DNA of 64,000 nucleotides from DASPWW01 sp963756745 (GCA_963756745.1 CAVWOU010000010.1:744001-808000); one strand, 5' to 3'. Shown: positions 9,370 through 20,651, counted from the first letter of the stretch. The notes: generated from the sequence alone by a model not told the origin. Translations and numbers: made by a program.

Positions 9370-10818
9370 ATGTCAGATCGGGCTTCGCTTCTGCCAAACT
9401 TCAGCGCCGTGCCTGCGACAGACGCACCGACAGATACCGACGCCGTGGGCGCCGGCACCGCACCAGCGGCCGGCGCCGATCCCGGCAATGGGCCGCCTCC
9501 GGAGCGATCCGACGACCTTTTGATCGAGGTCGACGGTCAGCTCGTTCCCAACTACGCGGCGACGATCAAGCCGATCAACGAGCACGACGTCGTCTCCGGC
9601 GAGGTCGTGCGGATCGACAAGGACGAGGTGCTCGTCGACATCGGCTACAAGTCGGAGGGCGTCATCCCCGCCACCGAGCTGTCGATCCGGCGCTCGGTCG
9701 ATCCGGCTGACGAGGTCTCGCTTGGGGATCGCGTCGACGCGCTTGTCCTCACCAAGGAGGACGCTGAGGGTCGCCTCATCCTGTCGAAGAAACGCGCCAG
9801 GTTCGAGAAGGCGTGGCGCAGGATCGAGGCCGCGGCCGAGTCGGGCGAGCCGGTGGAGGGCACCGTGATCGAGGTCGTGAAGGGAGGCCTGATCCTCGAC
9901 CTCGGAGTGCGTGGCTTCCTGCCGGCGTCTCTGGTCGACATTCGGCGCGTCCACAACCTCGACGAGTTCATGGGCCAGCAGCTCGAGTGCAAGGTGATCG
10001 AGCTCAATCGCAGCCGCAACAACGTCGTGCTCTCGCGCCGCGCGGTGCTCGAGGAGGAGCGCAAGGAGGTGCGCCAGCAGATCCTCGGGCGCCTCCAGCC
10101 GGGCCAGGTTGTCGAGGGCAAGATCTCCAACATCGTCGACTTCGGCGCCTTCGTCGACCTCGACGGGATCGACGGGCTGATCCACATCTCCGAGCTTTCC
10201 TGGAGCCACGTCAACCATCCGTCCGAGGTGCTGTCGATCGGCGACACCGTGCGCGTGAAGGTCCTCGACATCGACCGGGACCGGCAGCGGATCTCGCTGG
10301 GGCTGAAGCAGACCCAGGAGGACCCATGGCAGCGCGTGCTCGACTCCTACGGGCCGGGCGACATCCTGGAGGGCAAGGTCACGAAGGTCGTCGCGTTCGG
10401 GGCCTTCGTCGAGATCGTCCCCGGGGTCGAGGGGCTGGTGCACATCTCCGAGCTCGCCGACCATCACGTCGAGAGCCCGGGCGAAGTCGCCTCACCGGGC
10501 GACGAAGTGCGGGTCAAGATCCTCGAGATAGACGAGGAGCGCCGCCGGATCTCGCTCAGCATCAAGCGCGTCGAGGGCCAGGGGCTCCCGCTGCGCGACG
10601 TCCAGGCGCCCGAGCCTGCCCCGCCAGCCGACGGGCCCGCGGAGGCGGTCCCGGATCTCGGCCTCTCGGAGGAGGTGTTCTCCGAGTCCGCGCCCGAGGT
10701 GGCGCCAACCGACGGCGAGCCAGCGCCAGCCGCCGGCGAGGAGGTCGCCGGCGACCCCGAGCAGGCCTCCGGCGAGGGCGCTGAGACCCCCGGCGAGGGC
10801 TCGCGGGCCGACGAATAG
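9370..10818 (+). CDS. rpsA: 30S ribosomal protein S1
   Basis: A 482-residue protein with four S1 RNA-binding domains at about residues 70-140, 155-220, 240-310 and 325-395; the last two show the typical signature (GKISNIVDFGAFVDL, GLIHISELSW; GKVTKVVAFGAFVEI, GLVHISEL). It helps bind and unfold mRNA on the small ribosomal subunit. The N-terminus is a low-complexity Ala/Asp/Pro region, and the last 80 residues are an acidic Ala/Pro/Glu tail. The ATG at 9370 follows AGGGGAAAG. coaE starts 3 nt after its stop, so they form an operon with the transglycosylase gene. Four domains rather than six is usual for actinobacteria. Confidence 0.95.
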   Translation: MSDRASLLPNFSAVPATDAPTDTDAVGAGTAPAAGADPGNGPPPERSDDLLIEVDGQLVPNYAATIKPINEHDVVSGEVVRIDKDEVLVDIGYKSEGVIPATELSIRRSVDPADEVSLGDRVDALVLTKEDAEGRLILSKKRARFEKAWRRIEAAAESGEPVEGTVIEVVKGGLILDLGVRGFLPASLVDIRRVHNLDEFMGQQLECKVIELNRSRNNVVLSRRAVLEEERKEVRQQILGRLQPGQVVEGKISNIVDFGAFVDLDGIDGLIHISELSWSHVNHPSEVLSIGDTVRVKVLDIDRDRQRISLGLKQTQEDPWQRVLDSYGPGDILEGKVTKVVAFGAFVEIVPGVEGLVHISELADHHVESPGEVASPGDEVRVKILEIDEERRRISLSIKRVEGQGLPLRDVQAPEPAPPADGPAEAVPDLGLSEEVFSESAPEVAPTDGEPAPAAGEEVAGDPEQASGEGAETPGEGSRADE

Positions 10819-10821
10819 CCG

Positions 10822-11436
10822 GTGGCGGCGACCTTCGTCGGCCTGACGGGGGGGATCGGAGCCGGAAAGACTGAGGCGCTGGGCGCGTTCGCACGCGCCG
10901 GCGCGGCCACTGTGGCCACCGACGAAGTCGTGCACGAGCTGCTGAAGAGCGCCGAGCTGCGCGACGCCCTGGTCGAGCGGTGGGGTCTCCAGATCGCTCC
11001 CAGCGGCGAGATCGACCGTCGCCGGGTGGGGGAGATCGTGTTCGAGCGGCCGCAGGAGCTCGAGTGGCTCGAGTCCGAGCTCCACCCCCGCGTCGGGAAG
11101 CGCTTGGAGGCGTGGCGGGCGAGCCTCCCACCGGATGTTGGACTGGCGGTCGTCGAGATACCGCTGCTGTTCGAGACCGGGATGGAAAAGGTCTTCGACA
11201 CCGTCGTCTCCGTCGTCGCCGACGACGAGCTGCGCGAGCAGCGGCTCGCTGGGGGTGGGCTAGTCGGGCTCGACGGGCGCCTGGGCCGCCAGCTCAGCCA
11301 GGACGAGAAGGCTGCTCGAGCCGCGCACGTCGTGCGCAACGACGGTACTCTCGCCGAGCTCCATGCGAAGATCGCGGATCTCGCACGCGAGCTAACGGAG
11401 AACGGGAACGGCAATGACGACGCGGAGCGCGAGTAG
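10822..11436 (+). CDS. coaE: dephospho-CoA kinase
   Basis: A 204-residue P-loop kinase that phosphorylates dephospho-CoA at the ribose 3' position, the last step of CoA synthesis. The Walker A loop is GLTGGIGAGKTEAL (residues 7-20), and VVEIPLLFETGME and the late Gln/Arg-rich lid region match the family. The start is GTG, 3 nt after rpsA. A window neighbour set for earlier CoA precursors (panB, panC) sits at 20-23 kb. The 3' end overlaps the next gene by 23 bp. Confidence 0.93.
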   Translation: MAATFVGLTGGIGAGKTEALGAFARAGAATVATDEVVHELLKSAELRDALVERWGLQIAPSGEIDRRRVGEIVFERPQELEWLESELHPRVGKRLEAWRASLPPDVGLAVVEIPLLFETGMEKVFDTVVSVVADDELREQRLAGGGLVGLDGRLGRQLSQDEKAARAAHVVRNDGTLAELHAKIADLARELTENGNGNDDAERE

Positions 11437-12091
11437 GAGTCGGGGAGCCTCGCGAACCCCGCCCCGCGGGGCGGCGCACGGTCGCGGGGACGGCCGCCGC
11501 GAGCCTGCAAAGGCCACCCGCGCGACAAGGCCTAGCCGGCTCGTCGCCGTGCTGGGCGCGGTGGCGATCGGGGTGGGTGGCGGGTACGCGCTGACGGAGC
11601 TCGACCTCGGCGACAAGCTGAGGGAGGTGACGCTCCCGCTGCGCCACGACGACATCATTCGCCAGCAGGCCGCCGACAAGAACCTCGACTCGGCGCTGAT
11701 CGCGGCGGTGATCTACTCGGAGTCCCGCTTTCGGGACCAGACGTCCCATGCGGGTGCGCGCGGTTTGATGCAGATCACGCCGGCGACTGCCCGGGTAATC
11801 GAGGAGCTGAGCGGGGGGACGACATTCGTGCCCGAGGACCTCGCGGACCCCGACATCAACATCGCCTACGGCTCCTTCTACCTCAGGCACCTGCTCCGGA
11901 AGTACGATGGAAACGAGGTCGCCGCGCTCGCCGCCTACAACGCAGGGGAGGGCAGGGCCGACGAGTGGGGCGGGGCCGCTCTTGTGCTCGAGGAAATCCA
12001 GTTCGAGGAGACCAGGGGCTACGTCGAGGAGGTTCTCGGCAAGCGCGAGGAGTACCGGGAGCACTACGCCCGGGACCTCGGGCTCGAGTAA
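11414..12091 (+). CDS. soluble lytic murein transglycosylase-like protein
   Basis: A 225-residue protein with a basic cytoplasmic N-terminus, one membrane anchor (LVAVLGAVAIGVGGGYAL, about residues 43-60), and a C-terminal SLT (GH23) domain. The catalytic Glu is in IYSESRF, followed by the diagnostic GLMQITP and AYNAGEG. It should cleave peptidoglycan glycan strands outside the membrane. It overlaps coaE, and this rpsA-coaE-transglycosylase order implies co-expression with growth. Confidence 0.9.
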   Translation: MTTRSASRSRGASRTPPRGAAHGRGDGRREPAKATRATRPSRLVAVLGAVAIGVGGGYALTELDLGDKLREVTLPLRHDDIIRQQAADKNLDSALIAAVIYSESRFRDQTSHAGARGLMQITPATARVIEELSGGTTFVPEDLADPDINIAYGSFYLRHLLRKYDGNEVAALAAYNAGEGRADEWGGAALVLEEIQFEETRGYVEEVLGKREEYREHYARDLGLE

Positions 12092-12149
12092 GCGCTGACC
12101 GCAGCCTGGGCGCTCGGTAACTAGTCACGGCGCCGGCGGATGCCCCCGC

Positions 12150-12155
12150 TATCGT
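12150..12155 (+). promoter_or_regulatory. -10 box (TATCGT) of leaderless uvrB
   Basis: TATCGT ends 7 nt before the uvrB GTG at 12163. No LexA-type GAAC-N4-GTTC box is visible nearby. Confidence 0.45.
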
Positions 12156-12162
12156 CATTCGG

Positions 12163-14163
12163 GTGCCCGAGTTCAAGCTGAATCCTGCCTACTCGCCGAC
12201 CGCCGACCAACCGAAGGCGATTGCCGGGCTCACGGAGGGCCTGGAGGCGGACGAGCGATTGCTCACGCTGCTCGGCGCGACCGGGACTGGGAAGACCTTC
12301 ACGATGGCCGGCGTGATCGAGGCCGCGGAGAGGCCCGCGCTCGTGATCGCGCACAACAAGACGCTCGCCGCTCAGCTCTGCAACGAGTTCCGGGAGTTCT
12401 TTCCCAACAATGCGGTCGAGTACTTCGTCAGCTACTACGACTACTACCAACCCGAGGCCTACGTCCCGGCTCAGGACCTCTACATAGAGAAGGACTCCTC
12501 GATCAACGACGAGATCGACCGTTTGCGCCACTCAGCGACGGCGGCGCTGTTCGCGCGCCGCGACGTGATCATCGTCGCGTCGGTGTCGTGCATCTACGGG
12601 ATCGGGTCGCCGCAGCTCTACAGCGAGCAGATGCAGCTGTTCAAGGTCGGCGACTGGCTCGACCGCGACGAGGTGTTCCGCAAGCTGATCACGATGCAGT
12701 ACGGGCGCAACGACACCAACCTCACGCGGGGGAAGTTCCGCGTCAAGGGCGAGCTGCTCGAGATCTTCCCCGCGTACGCCGAGACGGCGTACCGGGTGTC
12801 GCTATTCGGAGACGAGATCGAGTCGATCCAGCACTTCGACCCGCTGACCGGCGAGGTGCTCGACGAGATCGACCACGTCTCGGTGTGGCCGGCGACCCAC
12901 TACGTCACCAAGCAGGAGACGATCGAGCGAGGGGTGGCGGAGATCCGAAGCGAGATGAACCAGCGCACCGCCTGGTTCGAGGAGCAGGGCAAGGAGCTCG
13001 AGGCCCACCGGTTGCGCCAGCGCACCGAGTACGACATCGAGATGCTGAAGGAGCTCGGGTTCTGTCCCGGGATCGAGAACTACTCGCGGATCTTCGACGG
13101 GCGCGCCGAGGGCAGCCCCCCGCACACGCTGATCGACTACTTCCCGGACGACTTCCTCGTCTTCGTCGACGAGTCGCACCAGACGATTCCGCAGCTCGGC
13201 GGGATGTACGAGGGCGACCGGTCGCGCAAGCAGACCCTCGTCGACCACGGGTTCCGGCTCCCGTCGGCGATCGACAACCGCCCGCTCAAGTTCGAGGAGT
13301 TCCTGTCGCGGATCGGGCAGATGGTCACCGTCTCGGCCACCCCGGGGCCGTGGGAGTACGCGGACTCGGCGCGGGTCGTCGAGCAGATCGTGCGGCCGAC
13401 CGGGATCGTCGACCCGGAGGTCGACGTGCGCGAGACACGCAATCAGATCGACGACGTGATGAACGAGACGCGGCGCCGAGCGGAGGCGGGCGAGCGGGTT
13501 CTGGTCACGACGCTGACCAAGAAGATGGCCGAGGACCTGACCGCGTACCTGCTCGAGCACGGCTTCCGGGTCCGCTACCTGCACTCCGAGATCGACACGC
13601 TGGAGCGGATCCAGATCGTCCGCGACCTGCGCCTCGGCGAGTACGACGTGCTGGTCGGCGTCAACCTGCTTCGCGAGGGCCTCGACCTTCCCGAGGTTTC
13701 GCTCGTCGTGATCCTCGACGCCGACAAGGAGGGCTTCCTGCGCGGTGAGACGAGCCTGATCCAGACGATCGGGCGGGCGGCGCGAAACGTCAAGGGGACG
13801 GTGCTGATGTACGCGGACCGCGAGACGGACGCGATGCGCGCGGCGCTTCGCGAGACGGACCGCCGCCGCGAGATCCAGCTCGCGTACAACCGCGAGCACG
13901 GGATCACGCCCGAGACGGTGCAGAAGGGGATCTCCGACCTGACCGATTTCCTGGCGATGGAGTCGCGGGCCGCCCCCGCGCGGCGCAAGCGCGCGCAGCG
14001 CGACGGACACGAGATCCGCGGGCCCGCCGATCTCGAGAAGGTCATCGTCGAGGCGGAGGAGGAGATGCTCGTCGCGGCCGAGGAGCTCCGCTTCGAGGAG
14101 GCTGCGCGGATCCGCGACGAGCTCAAGGAGCTCCGACGCGACCTCGAGGCGATGCGGGCCTAG
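12163..14163 (+). CDS. uvrB: excinuclease ABC subunit B
   Basis: A 666-residue damage-verifying helicase of nucleotide excision repair. It has Walker A GATGTGKTF (about residue 39), the DNA-clamping beta-hairpin YYDYYQPEAY, Walker B VDESH, the helicase C-terminal half (EGLDLPEVSLVVILDAD, QTIGRAARN) and a C-terminal UVR motif (about residues 625-660) for contact with UvrC. The start is GTG with a leaderless-type promoter. uvrA lies 2.4 kb downstream on the same strand, but with other genes between, so they are not one operon. The stop overlaps the convergent membrane-protein gene. Confidence 0.97.
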   Translation: MPEFKLNPAYSPTADQPKAIAGLTEGLEADERLLTLLGATGTGKTFTMAGVIEAAERPALVIAHNKTLAAQLCNEFREFFPNNAVEYFVSYYDYYQPEAYVPAQDLYIEKDSSINDEIDRLRHSATAALFARRDVIIVASVSCIYGIGSPQLYSEQMQLFKVGDWLDRDEVFRKLITMQYGRNDTNLTRGKFRVKGELLEIFPAYAETAYRVSLFGDEIESIQHFDPLTGEVLDEIDHVSVWPATHYVTKQETIERGVAEIRSEMNQRTAWFEEQGKELEAHRLRQRTEYDIEMLKELGFCPGIENYSRIFDGRAEGSPPHTLIDYFPDDFLVFVDESHQTIPQLGGMYEGDRSRKQTLVDHGFRLPSAIDNRPLKFEEFLSRIGQMVTVSATPGPWEYADSARVVEQIVRPTGIVDPEVDVRETRNQIDDVMNETRRRAEAGERVLVTTLTKKMAEDLTAYLLEHGFRVRYLHSEIDTLERIQIVRDLRLGEYDVLVGVNLLREGLDLPEVSLVVILDADKEGFLRGETSLIQTIGRAARNVKGTVLMYADRETDAMRAALRETDRRREIQLAYNREHGITPETVQKGISDLTDFLAMESRAAPARRKRAQRDGHEIRGPADLEKVIVEAEEEMLVAAEELRFEEAARIRDELKELRRDLEAMRA

Positions 14164-14942
14164 GGCTCGCTGTCCCCACGCGCGGCGTCGACCCCTTCGC
14201 TCGGACGGCCGCCGATCGCGGCGCGGAACCGGTCGTACATCCGGTCGACGCGGTTGTGGCGGAAGCGGTGCTCGGCGCGCTCCTGTTTTCTCGGGTTTCG
14301 CTCTCCGTAGAACCGCTTTGCCCATGGCGAGTCGGGCTTCGCGAGCCGAAGCGCCCCATACAGGGACAGGGGATAGAAGAACAGCCCCACGGCGCCGTGC
14401 CCGATCCGCTCCTTGACGAAGCACACGGCGCTCGTAAAGATCCCGATCAGCAGGCCCGCGAGTGAGATCAGGAATAGGCCCCAGTCGGAGTCGTCGAGAT
14501 CGAACGGCACCGCGCCGAGGAAGACGATGCCGATGAACACGGTCGCGATCACGACCGCGTCGACCGAGCGCCGTCCCTCCTCGGCCCAGTACACGTCGTC
14601 GAGGTGCAGCCACAACGCGAACTCGTCGAACGTCAGTCCGGCGCCGATCCCGAACACCAGGGCGGTCAGCTCCCACCACGGGCTCACGTCGCCGATCCCG
14701 AAGGCGAGCGTCGGCGCTATCAGCATCATCGCGATCCCGAACACGAGGTGGTGGATGTGGAGGCCGCCCGTGGTGACGCTGCCCGGCCACCACGGGACCT
14801 TGGGGCTTCGCATCAGCCGCGTGCTGGTGCGGATGAACAGGAACGAGCCGAGAAAGCCGACGAGGACGAGGAACACTCCCTCTCTGCCCGCATCGAGGAT
14901 CTGCTCCTGCCACAGCTCTCCGAGAAAGGCGGCATCGGTCAT
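14160..14942 (-). CDS. conserved integral membrane protein, unknown function
   Basis: A 260-residue protein with about six membrane helices. Notable conserved-looking polar residues inside or beside membrane segments are GLHIHHLVFG (three His, near residue 62) and a DEFALWLHLDDVYW stretch (near residue 105), which could bind a metal or a substrate headgroup. The C-terminal 60 residues are very basic and cytoplasmic. I do not recognise the family. A GATAAT box at 14952-14957 on the minus strand lies 9 nt upstream of the ATG and is back to back with the promoter of the next gene. Confidence 0.75.
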   Translation of the reverse strand: MTDAAFLGELWQEQILDAGREGVFLVLVGFLGSFLFIRTSTRLMRSPKVPWWPGSVTTGGLHIHHLVFGIAMMLIAPTLAFGIGDVSPWWELTALVFGIGAGLTFDEFALWLHLDDVYWAEEGRRSVDAVVIATVFIGIVFLGAVPFDLDDSDWGLFLISLAGLLIGIFTSAVCFVKERIGHGAVGLFFYPLSLYGALRLAKPDSPWAKRFYGERNPRKQERAEHRFRHNRVDRMYDRFRAAIGGRPSEGVDAARGDSEP

Positions 14943-14951
14943 GCCCGCGCG

Positions 14952-14957
14952 ATTATC
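14952..14957 (-). promoter_or_regulatory. -10 box (GATAAT) of membrane protein gene
   Basis: On the minus strand GATAAT ends 9 nt before the ATG at 14942. It nearly touches the plus-strand box at 14961. Confidence 0.45.
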
Positions 14958-14960
14958 GCC

Positions 14961-14966
14961 TACGCT
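14961..14966 (+). promoter_or_regulatory. -10 box (TACGCT), leaderless start at 14973
   Basis: TACGCT ends 6 nt before the ATG at 14973, fixing the start of the frameshifted coiled-coil gene. Confidence 0.5.
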
Positions 14967-14972
14967 TTCGCC

Positions 14973-15610
14973 ATGGCAAGCCCGGATGCAGACAAGTTCG
15001 CCTCGCAGGCGGCCGAACGCGTCCGGAAGGCGATCGAGTCCGCCGAGGCGAAGGCTCGCCAGATCGTCGCCGACGCCGAGAAGGAGGCCGACCGGATTCG
15101 CTCCCGGCGCCGAGGCAGACGCGACGGAGCGGATCGAGCGAGCGCGGGCGGCCGTCGACCGCCTCGTCGCTCAGGCGGACGAGCTGCGCGACGCGGTCGG
15201 CGGGCTCGGCCGCGACACCGCCGGTAGCGATCCGCGTGGGGAGAGCCCGGCGGCCCCCGAGATCGACCCGACGCCGGTCGACCGTCCCGGAGCCCGAGCC
15301 CGCGCGCGAGCCCGAGCCGACGCCCCCGATGACGCCCGAGCCCGAGCCGGCCCGCGAACCCGAGCCCCAGCCCCCCGAGGTCCCCGAGCCGACCCCGCCA
15401 AGCGGCGACCGCCCGTCCACCGAACAGCTGCTCGAGCAGCTCAGGGCCGGCAACTCGCGGCCGGACGAGGGCGCCGCGCGCCTCGTCGCGATGAAGATGG
15501 CGCTCGACGGCAAACCGCGCGACGAGGTCGAGCGCCATCTGGCCGAGAACTACGAGCTGGCGAGCGCCGGCGCGCTGCTCGACGACGTCTACTCGCGCGC
15601 CGGCAAGTAG
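14973..15610 (+). pseudogene. frameshifted coiled-coil protein with Pro-Glu repeat linker
   Basis: Coherent coding potential passes through all three plus frames. Frame one gives a helical start (MASPDADKFASQAAERVRKA ... EKEADRIRS). From about 15105 the next frame continues the coiled coil (AEADATERIERARAAVDRLV). From about 15285 the third frame gives a PEPEPAREPEP-type repeat linker and a C-terminal helical domain (STEQLLEQLRAGNSRPDEGA ... DDVYSRAGK). Removing one C from each of two CCC runs (near 15105 and near 15285) would restore a single protein of about 212 residues. Either these are sequencing errors in C runs or a recently broken gene. The intact product resembles DivIVA-like or membrane-associated coiled-coil proteins only in general character. 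Confidence 0.65.
15282..15408 (+). repeat. degenerate Pro-Glu coding repeat
   Basis: Two near-identical runs encode EPEPAREPEP followed by TPP or QPP, built from CCC/GAG codons. This low-complexity DNA is prone to slippage and lies directly beside one of the two apparent frameshifts. Confidence 0.6.
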
Positions 15611-15625
15611 CCGCCGCGCCGGCGG

Positions 15626-16075
15626 TCAGCCCTCCGTCCGCTGGAAGGTCCCCGGCTCGCCGCCCGCGCGGGCGCCGGCCGCGTACTCCGACATGTCCTG
15701 GGACCAGAACTCGACCACGTTGCCGTCGGGGTCGGTGACGTAGATCGCGCGGTCGGCACCGAGCTGCACCGGGCCCTCGACCTCGGCGCCCTGCGACTGC
15801 AGCCGCTCGAGGATCCCGTCGAGCGCTTCGCGCGGGACCCGGAAGGCGAAGTGAACGTGCTCGCCGCCGCGTCCTCCCGCCAGGCCAGTCTGTGGTGTCC
15901 ACAGGCCGAGCCGCGCCGTGTCGCCGATCAGGTACCAGTAGCGTCCCTCGCGGCCCTCGCCGTACAGCGTCTCTTCGAGGCCCAGCACCTCGCGATAGAA
16001 GTGGCGCGCCCGATCGAGGTCGGAGACCTCGAGCACGAGCTCGGAGATGCCGCTGACTGGAGGAGGGTCGGGCAC
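15626..16075 (-). CDS. VOC family (glyoxalase/dioxygenase fold) protein
   Basis: A 149-residue single-module pair of beta-alpha-beta-beta-beta units: the first unit holds ELVLEVSDLDRARHFYREVL, the second HVHFAFRVP and IYVTDPDGNVVEFW. The conserved His in HVHFAF and Glu in VVEFW are the usual metal ligands of this superfamily, which includes glyoxalase I, fosfomycin resistance proteins and extradiol dioxygenases. The substrate cannot be told. The GTG start at 16075 is supported by a TAAGCT box 7 nt upstream. Confidence 0.85.
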   Translation of the reverse strand: MPDPPPVSGISELVLEVSDLDRARHFYREVLGLEETLYGEGREGRYWYLIGDTARLGLWTPQTGLAGGRGGEHVHFAFRVPREALDGILERLQSQGAEVEGPVQLGADRAIYVTDPDGNVVEFWSQDMSEYAAGARAGGEPGTFQRTEG

Positions 16076-16082
16076 GCTCGCG

Positions 16083-16088
16083 AGCTTA
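16083..16088 (-). promoter_or_regulatory. -10 box (TAAGCT) of VOC gene
   Basis: On the minus strand TAAGCT ends 7 nt before the GTG start at 16075, a leaderless spacing. Confidence 0.45.
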
Positions 16089-16115
16089 TTCGGATAGGCC
16101 GAACGGCCAGGCTAG

Positions 16116-16121
16116 TAGCCT
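16116..16121 (+). promoter_or_regulatory. -10 box (TAGCCT) of zinc-ribbon membrane protein
   Basis: TAGCCT ends 9 nt before the ATG at 16131. Confidence 0.4.
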
Positions 16122-16130
16122 CTCGCGCCG

Positions 16131-16559
16131 ATGCAGGGTGAGTCGGCGGAGCTCCCGCTCAAGGTATGTCCGCATTGCTCGGTCGCGTCTCGGACCGACT
16201 CGGAGACGTGCCCGAACTGCGGCAAGTCGTACGTGCGCGGGCGCCCGAGCCTGCGCTGGAGCTGGTGGTTCGCGATCCCGATCGTCGCCGCAGCGTTTCT
16301 GATCGGCTACTTCGGGATCAGCGAACTGATCGACGGCGACGACTCGGACGGCATCACCGTCGAGGAGGCGAGCTCGATCGAGATCGGCAACACCTCGCGC
16401 GCGGAGCTGACGGAGCGGCTCGGCGAGCCGCAATCGGAGACGACGATCGGGCGCGATCGGGTGTGCCGCGACTATGTCGTCACCGACGGGCCGGATCCCG
16501 GATGGCTGTTCTGCTTCCGGGGCGACCAGCTCGAGAGCTCCGCTCCGTTGCCTGAATAG
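16131..16559 (+). CDS. zinc-ribbon membrane protein with BamE/SmpA-like segment
   Basis: A 142-residue protein. An N-terminal zinc ribbon (C-P-H-C ... C-P-N-C-G, residues 13-31) is followed by one membrane helix (WWFAIPIVAAAFLIGYFGI, about residues 46-64). The outer part has the EIGNTSRAELTERLGEPQSE pattern typical of the small BamE/SmpA-like fold, in which a helix-turn is followed by a two-strand hairpin containing two Cys. The function is unknown; the zinc ribbon should be cytoplasmic and the BamE-like part outside. Confidence 0.7.
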   Translation: MQGESAELPLKVCPHCSVASRTDSETCPNCGKSYVRGRPSLRWSWWFAIPIVAAAFLIGYFGISELIDGDDSDGITVEEASSIEIGNTSRAELTERLGEPQSETTIGRDRVCRDYVVTDGPDPGWLFCFRGDQLESSAPLPE

Positions 16560-16608
16560 AGTCCGCAGACTCCGGCCGCGCCCCCGGCCGTGCCGCTGAG
16601 GCCGCACG

Positions 16609-16614
16609 TACACT
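16609..16614 (+). promoter_or_regulatory. -10 box (TACACT) of leaderless uvrA
   Basis: TACACT ends 8 nt before the uvrA ATG at 16623, supporting that start over the upstream in-frame ones. Confidence 0.45.
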
Positions 16615-16622
16615 TGTTTGGG

Positions 16623-19499
<2,877 letters not shown>

Positions 19500-19511
19500 G
19501 CTCGCAAAACC

Positions 19512-20105
19512 GTGAGCGATCAGACCGGGTGGCGGTTGTGGTGGCACAAGCGGCGCTGGTACGAGCGCAACCGCAGGCCCCTGCGACGGTGGCGGATCAA
19601 CCGCCACATGGCCCGCGCGGGCGCGTACATCCGGTTCCCGATCGACGGCGAGGTGCTCGAGGCGCTCGACGAGGGCCGGCTAACGGTGGGGGAGGGGACG
19701 CTGCTCGAGCCGGGGTGCTGGCTGACCCTCTCTCCTCAAGCTCGGATCGAGATCGGGAGCGGGTGTTTCCTGAACAAGAACACGATGCTCGCGGCACTCC
19801 ACCGGATCGTGATCGGCGACCACGTGATGTTCGCCAACAACTGCTTCGTCGGCGACGCCGACCACCGGTACGACGATCCGGAGAAGCCGGTGACGTGGCA
19901 GGGGTTCAGCACTCAGGGGCCGGTAGTCATCGGCTCGAACTGCTGGTTCGGCGTCGGGTGCGTGGTGACGAGCGGCGTGACGATCGGCGACCGGTGCGTC
20001 GTGGGCGCCAACTCCGTCGTCACCGAGGACCTGCCGCGCGGTGTTATCGCGGCCGGCGCGCCGGCGCGAGTGATCAGGGAGATCGAGTTCCGCGGCGAGG
20101 CCTAG
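19512..20105 (+). CDS. hexapeptide-repeat acyltransferase
   Basis: A 197-residue left-handed beta-helix protein. The imperfect hexapeptide repeats (IEIGSG, IVIGDH, VVIGSN, VTIGDR, VVGANS) run from about residue 60 to 185, ending with the AAGAPARVIREI segment common in WbbJ/NodL-like O-acetyltransferases. The N-terminus is very basic (RLWWHKRRWYERNRRPLRRW), suggesting membrane-surface binding. The acceptor is unknown, perhaps a surface sugar. It follows uvrA by 12 bp and may be co-transcribed. Confidence 0.85.
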   Translation: MSDQTGWRLWWHKRRWYERNRRPLRRWRINRHMARAGAYIRFPIDGEVLEALDEGRLTVGEGTLLEPGCWLTLSPQARIEIGSGCFLNKNTMLAALHRIVIGDHVMFANNCFVGDADHRYDDPEKPVTWQGFSTQGPVVIGSNCWFGVGCVVTSGVTIGDRCVVGANSVVTEDLPRGVIAAGAPARVIREIEFRGEA

Positions 20106-20518
20106 GAGACCACCTGCACGAAGACCGTCCGATCGCGGGGCCGGTCGTCGAAATCGATCAGCACGAGCTGCTGCCAGGTGCCGAGTGCGAGCCTGCCGCC
20201 GGTCACCGGGACCGCCTCGGACGGGCCGATGATCGACGCGCGCTGGTGGGCGTGCGAGTTCGTGTCGTGGTTGAGGCGGTTGTGCTCCCAGTCGGCTCGC
20301 GGTGGGGCGAGAGTGTCGAGGACCGCGCGCAGGTCGGCGACGTTCCCCGGCTCGTGCTCCATCGTGGTGATCGCCGCGGTCGAGCCGCGAACGAACGCGG
20401 ACGCTAGCCCCTCGGCGACCCCGGCGGCGCTGACGACGCGCTGCACGCCGTCGGTGATGTCGACCATGTCGGCGTCGCCCTGGGTCGACAGGCTCAACTC
20501 ACCATTGTGAACAGACAC
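20102..20518 (-). CDS. YjbQ/UPF0047 family protein
   Basis: A 138-residue protein with the family hallmarks TTMEHEPGN and the C-terminal GTWQQLVLIDFDDRPRDRTV. Family members bind a metal through conserved His residues and some show weak thiamine phosphate synthase activity in vitro; the in vivo role is unclear. The GTG start at 20518 has a TAGGTT box 6 nt upstream. It is convergent with the acyltransferase gene, overlapping its stop by 4 bp. Confidence 0.9.
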   Translation of the reverse strand: MSVHNGELSLSTQGDADMVDITDGVQRVVSAAGVAEGLASAFVRGSTAAITTMEHEPGNVADLRAVLDTLAPPRADWEHNRLNHDTNSHAHQRASIIGPSEAVPVTGGRLALGTWQQLVLIDFDDRPRDRTVFVQVVS

Positions 20519-20524
20519 CGGGGC

Positions 20525-20530
20525 AACCTA
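20525..20530 (-). promoter_or_regulatory. -10 box (TAGGTT) of YjbQ-family gene
   Basis: On the minus strand TAGGTT ends 6 nt before the GTG at 20518. Confidence 0.45.
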
Positions 20531-20538
20531 TAACCCCG

Positions 20539-20572
20539 CAATGGCGGACGCGGGAGCGAGCTCGCGTCATTG
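20539..20572 (+). repeat. short remnant related to the dispersed repeat (copy D)
   Basis: A 19-bp identity (20543-20561, GGCGGACGCGGGAGCGAGC) with copy B at 25917-25935 is bounded by CAATG (20539-20543) and CATTG (20568-20572). It looks like an internally shortened relative of the larger element, lying between divergently oriented surroundings upstream of the YjbQ gene. Confidence 0.4.
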
Positions 20573-20651
20573 GACGATAGCCGGGTCGGTGCCTCGTCTT
20601 GCCTCGGTCTGGACGTTTGTTCGAGGTGTGTGGGTCGCGGGGCGCGGGGGC

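Noticed and set aside
12802..14913. A 703-codon minus-strand frame opposite uvrB
   Set aside because: The frame only mirrors uvrB third-codon GC bias; the real minus-strand gene is 14160-14942 in another frame.
20503..20520. A Rex-like TTGTGAAC at the YjbQ start
   Set aside because: Only one half-site; the second arm of the TTGTGAA-N4-TTCACAA palindrome is absent and it lies inside codons 1-5.
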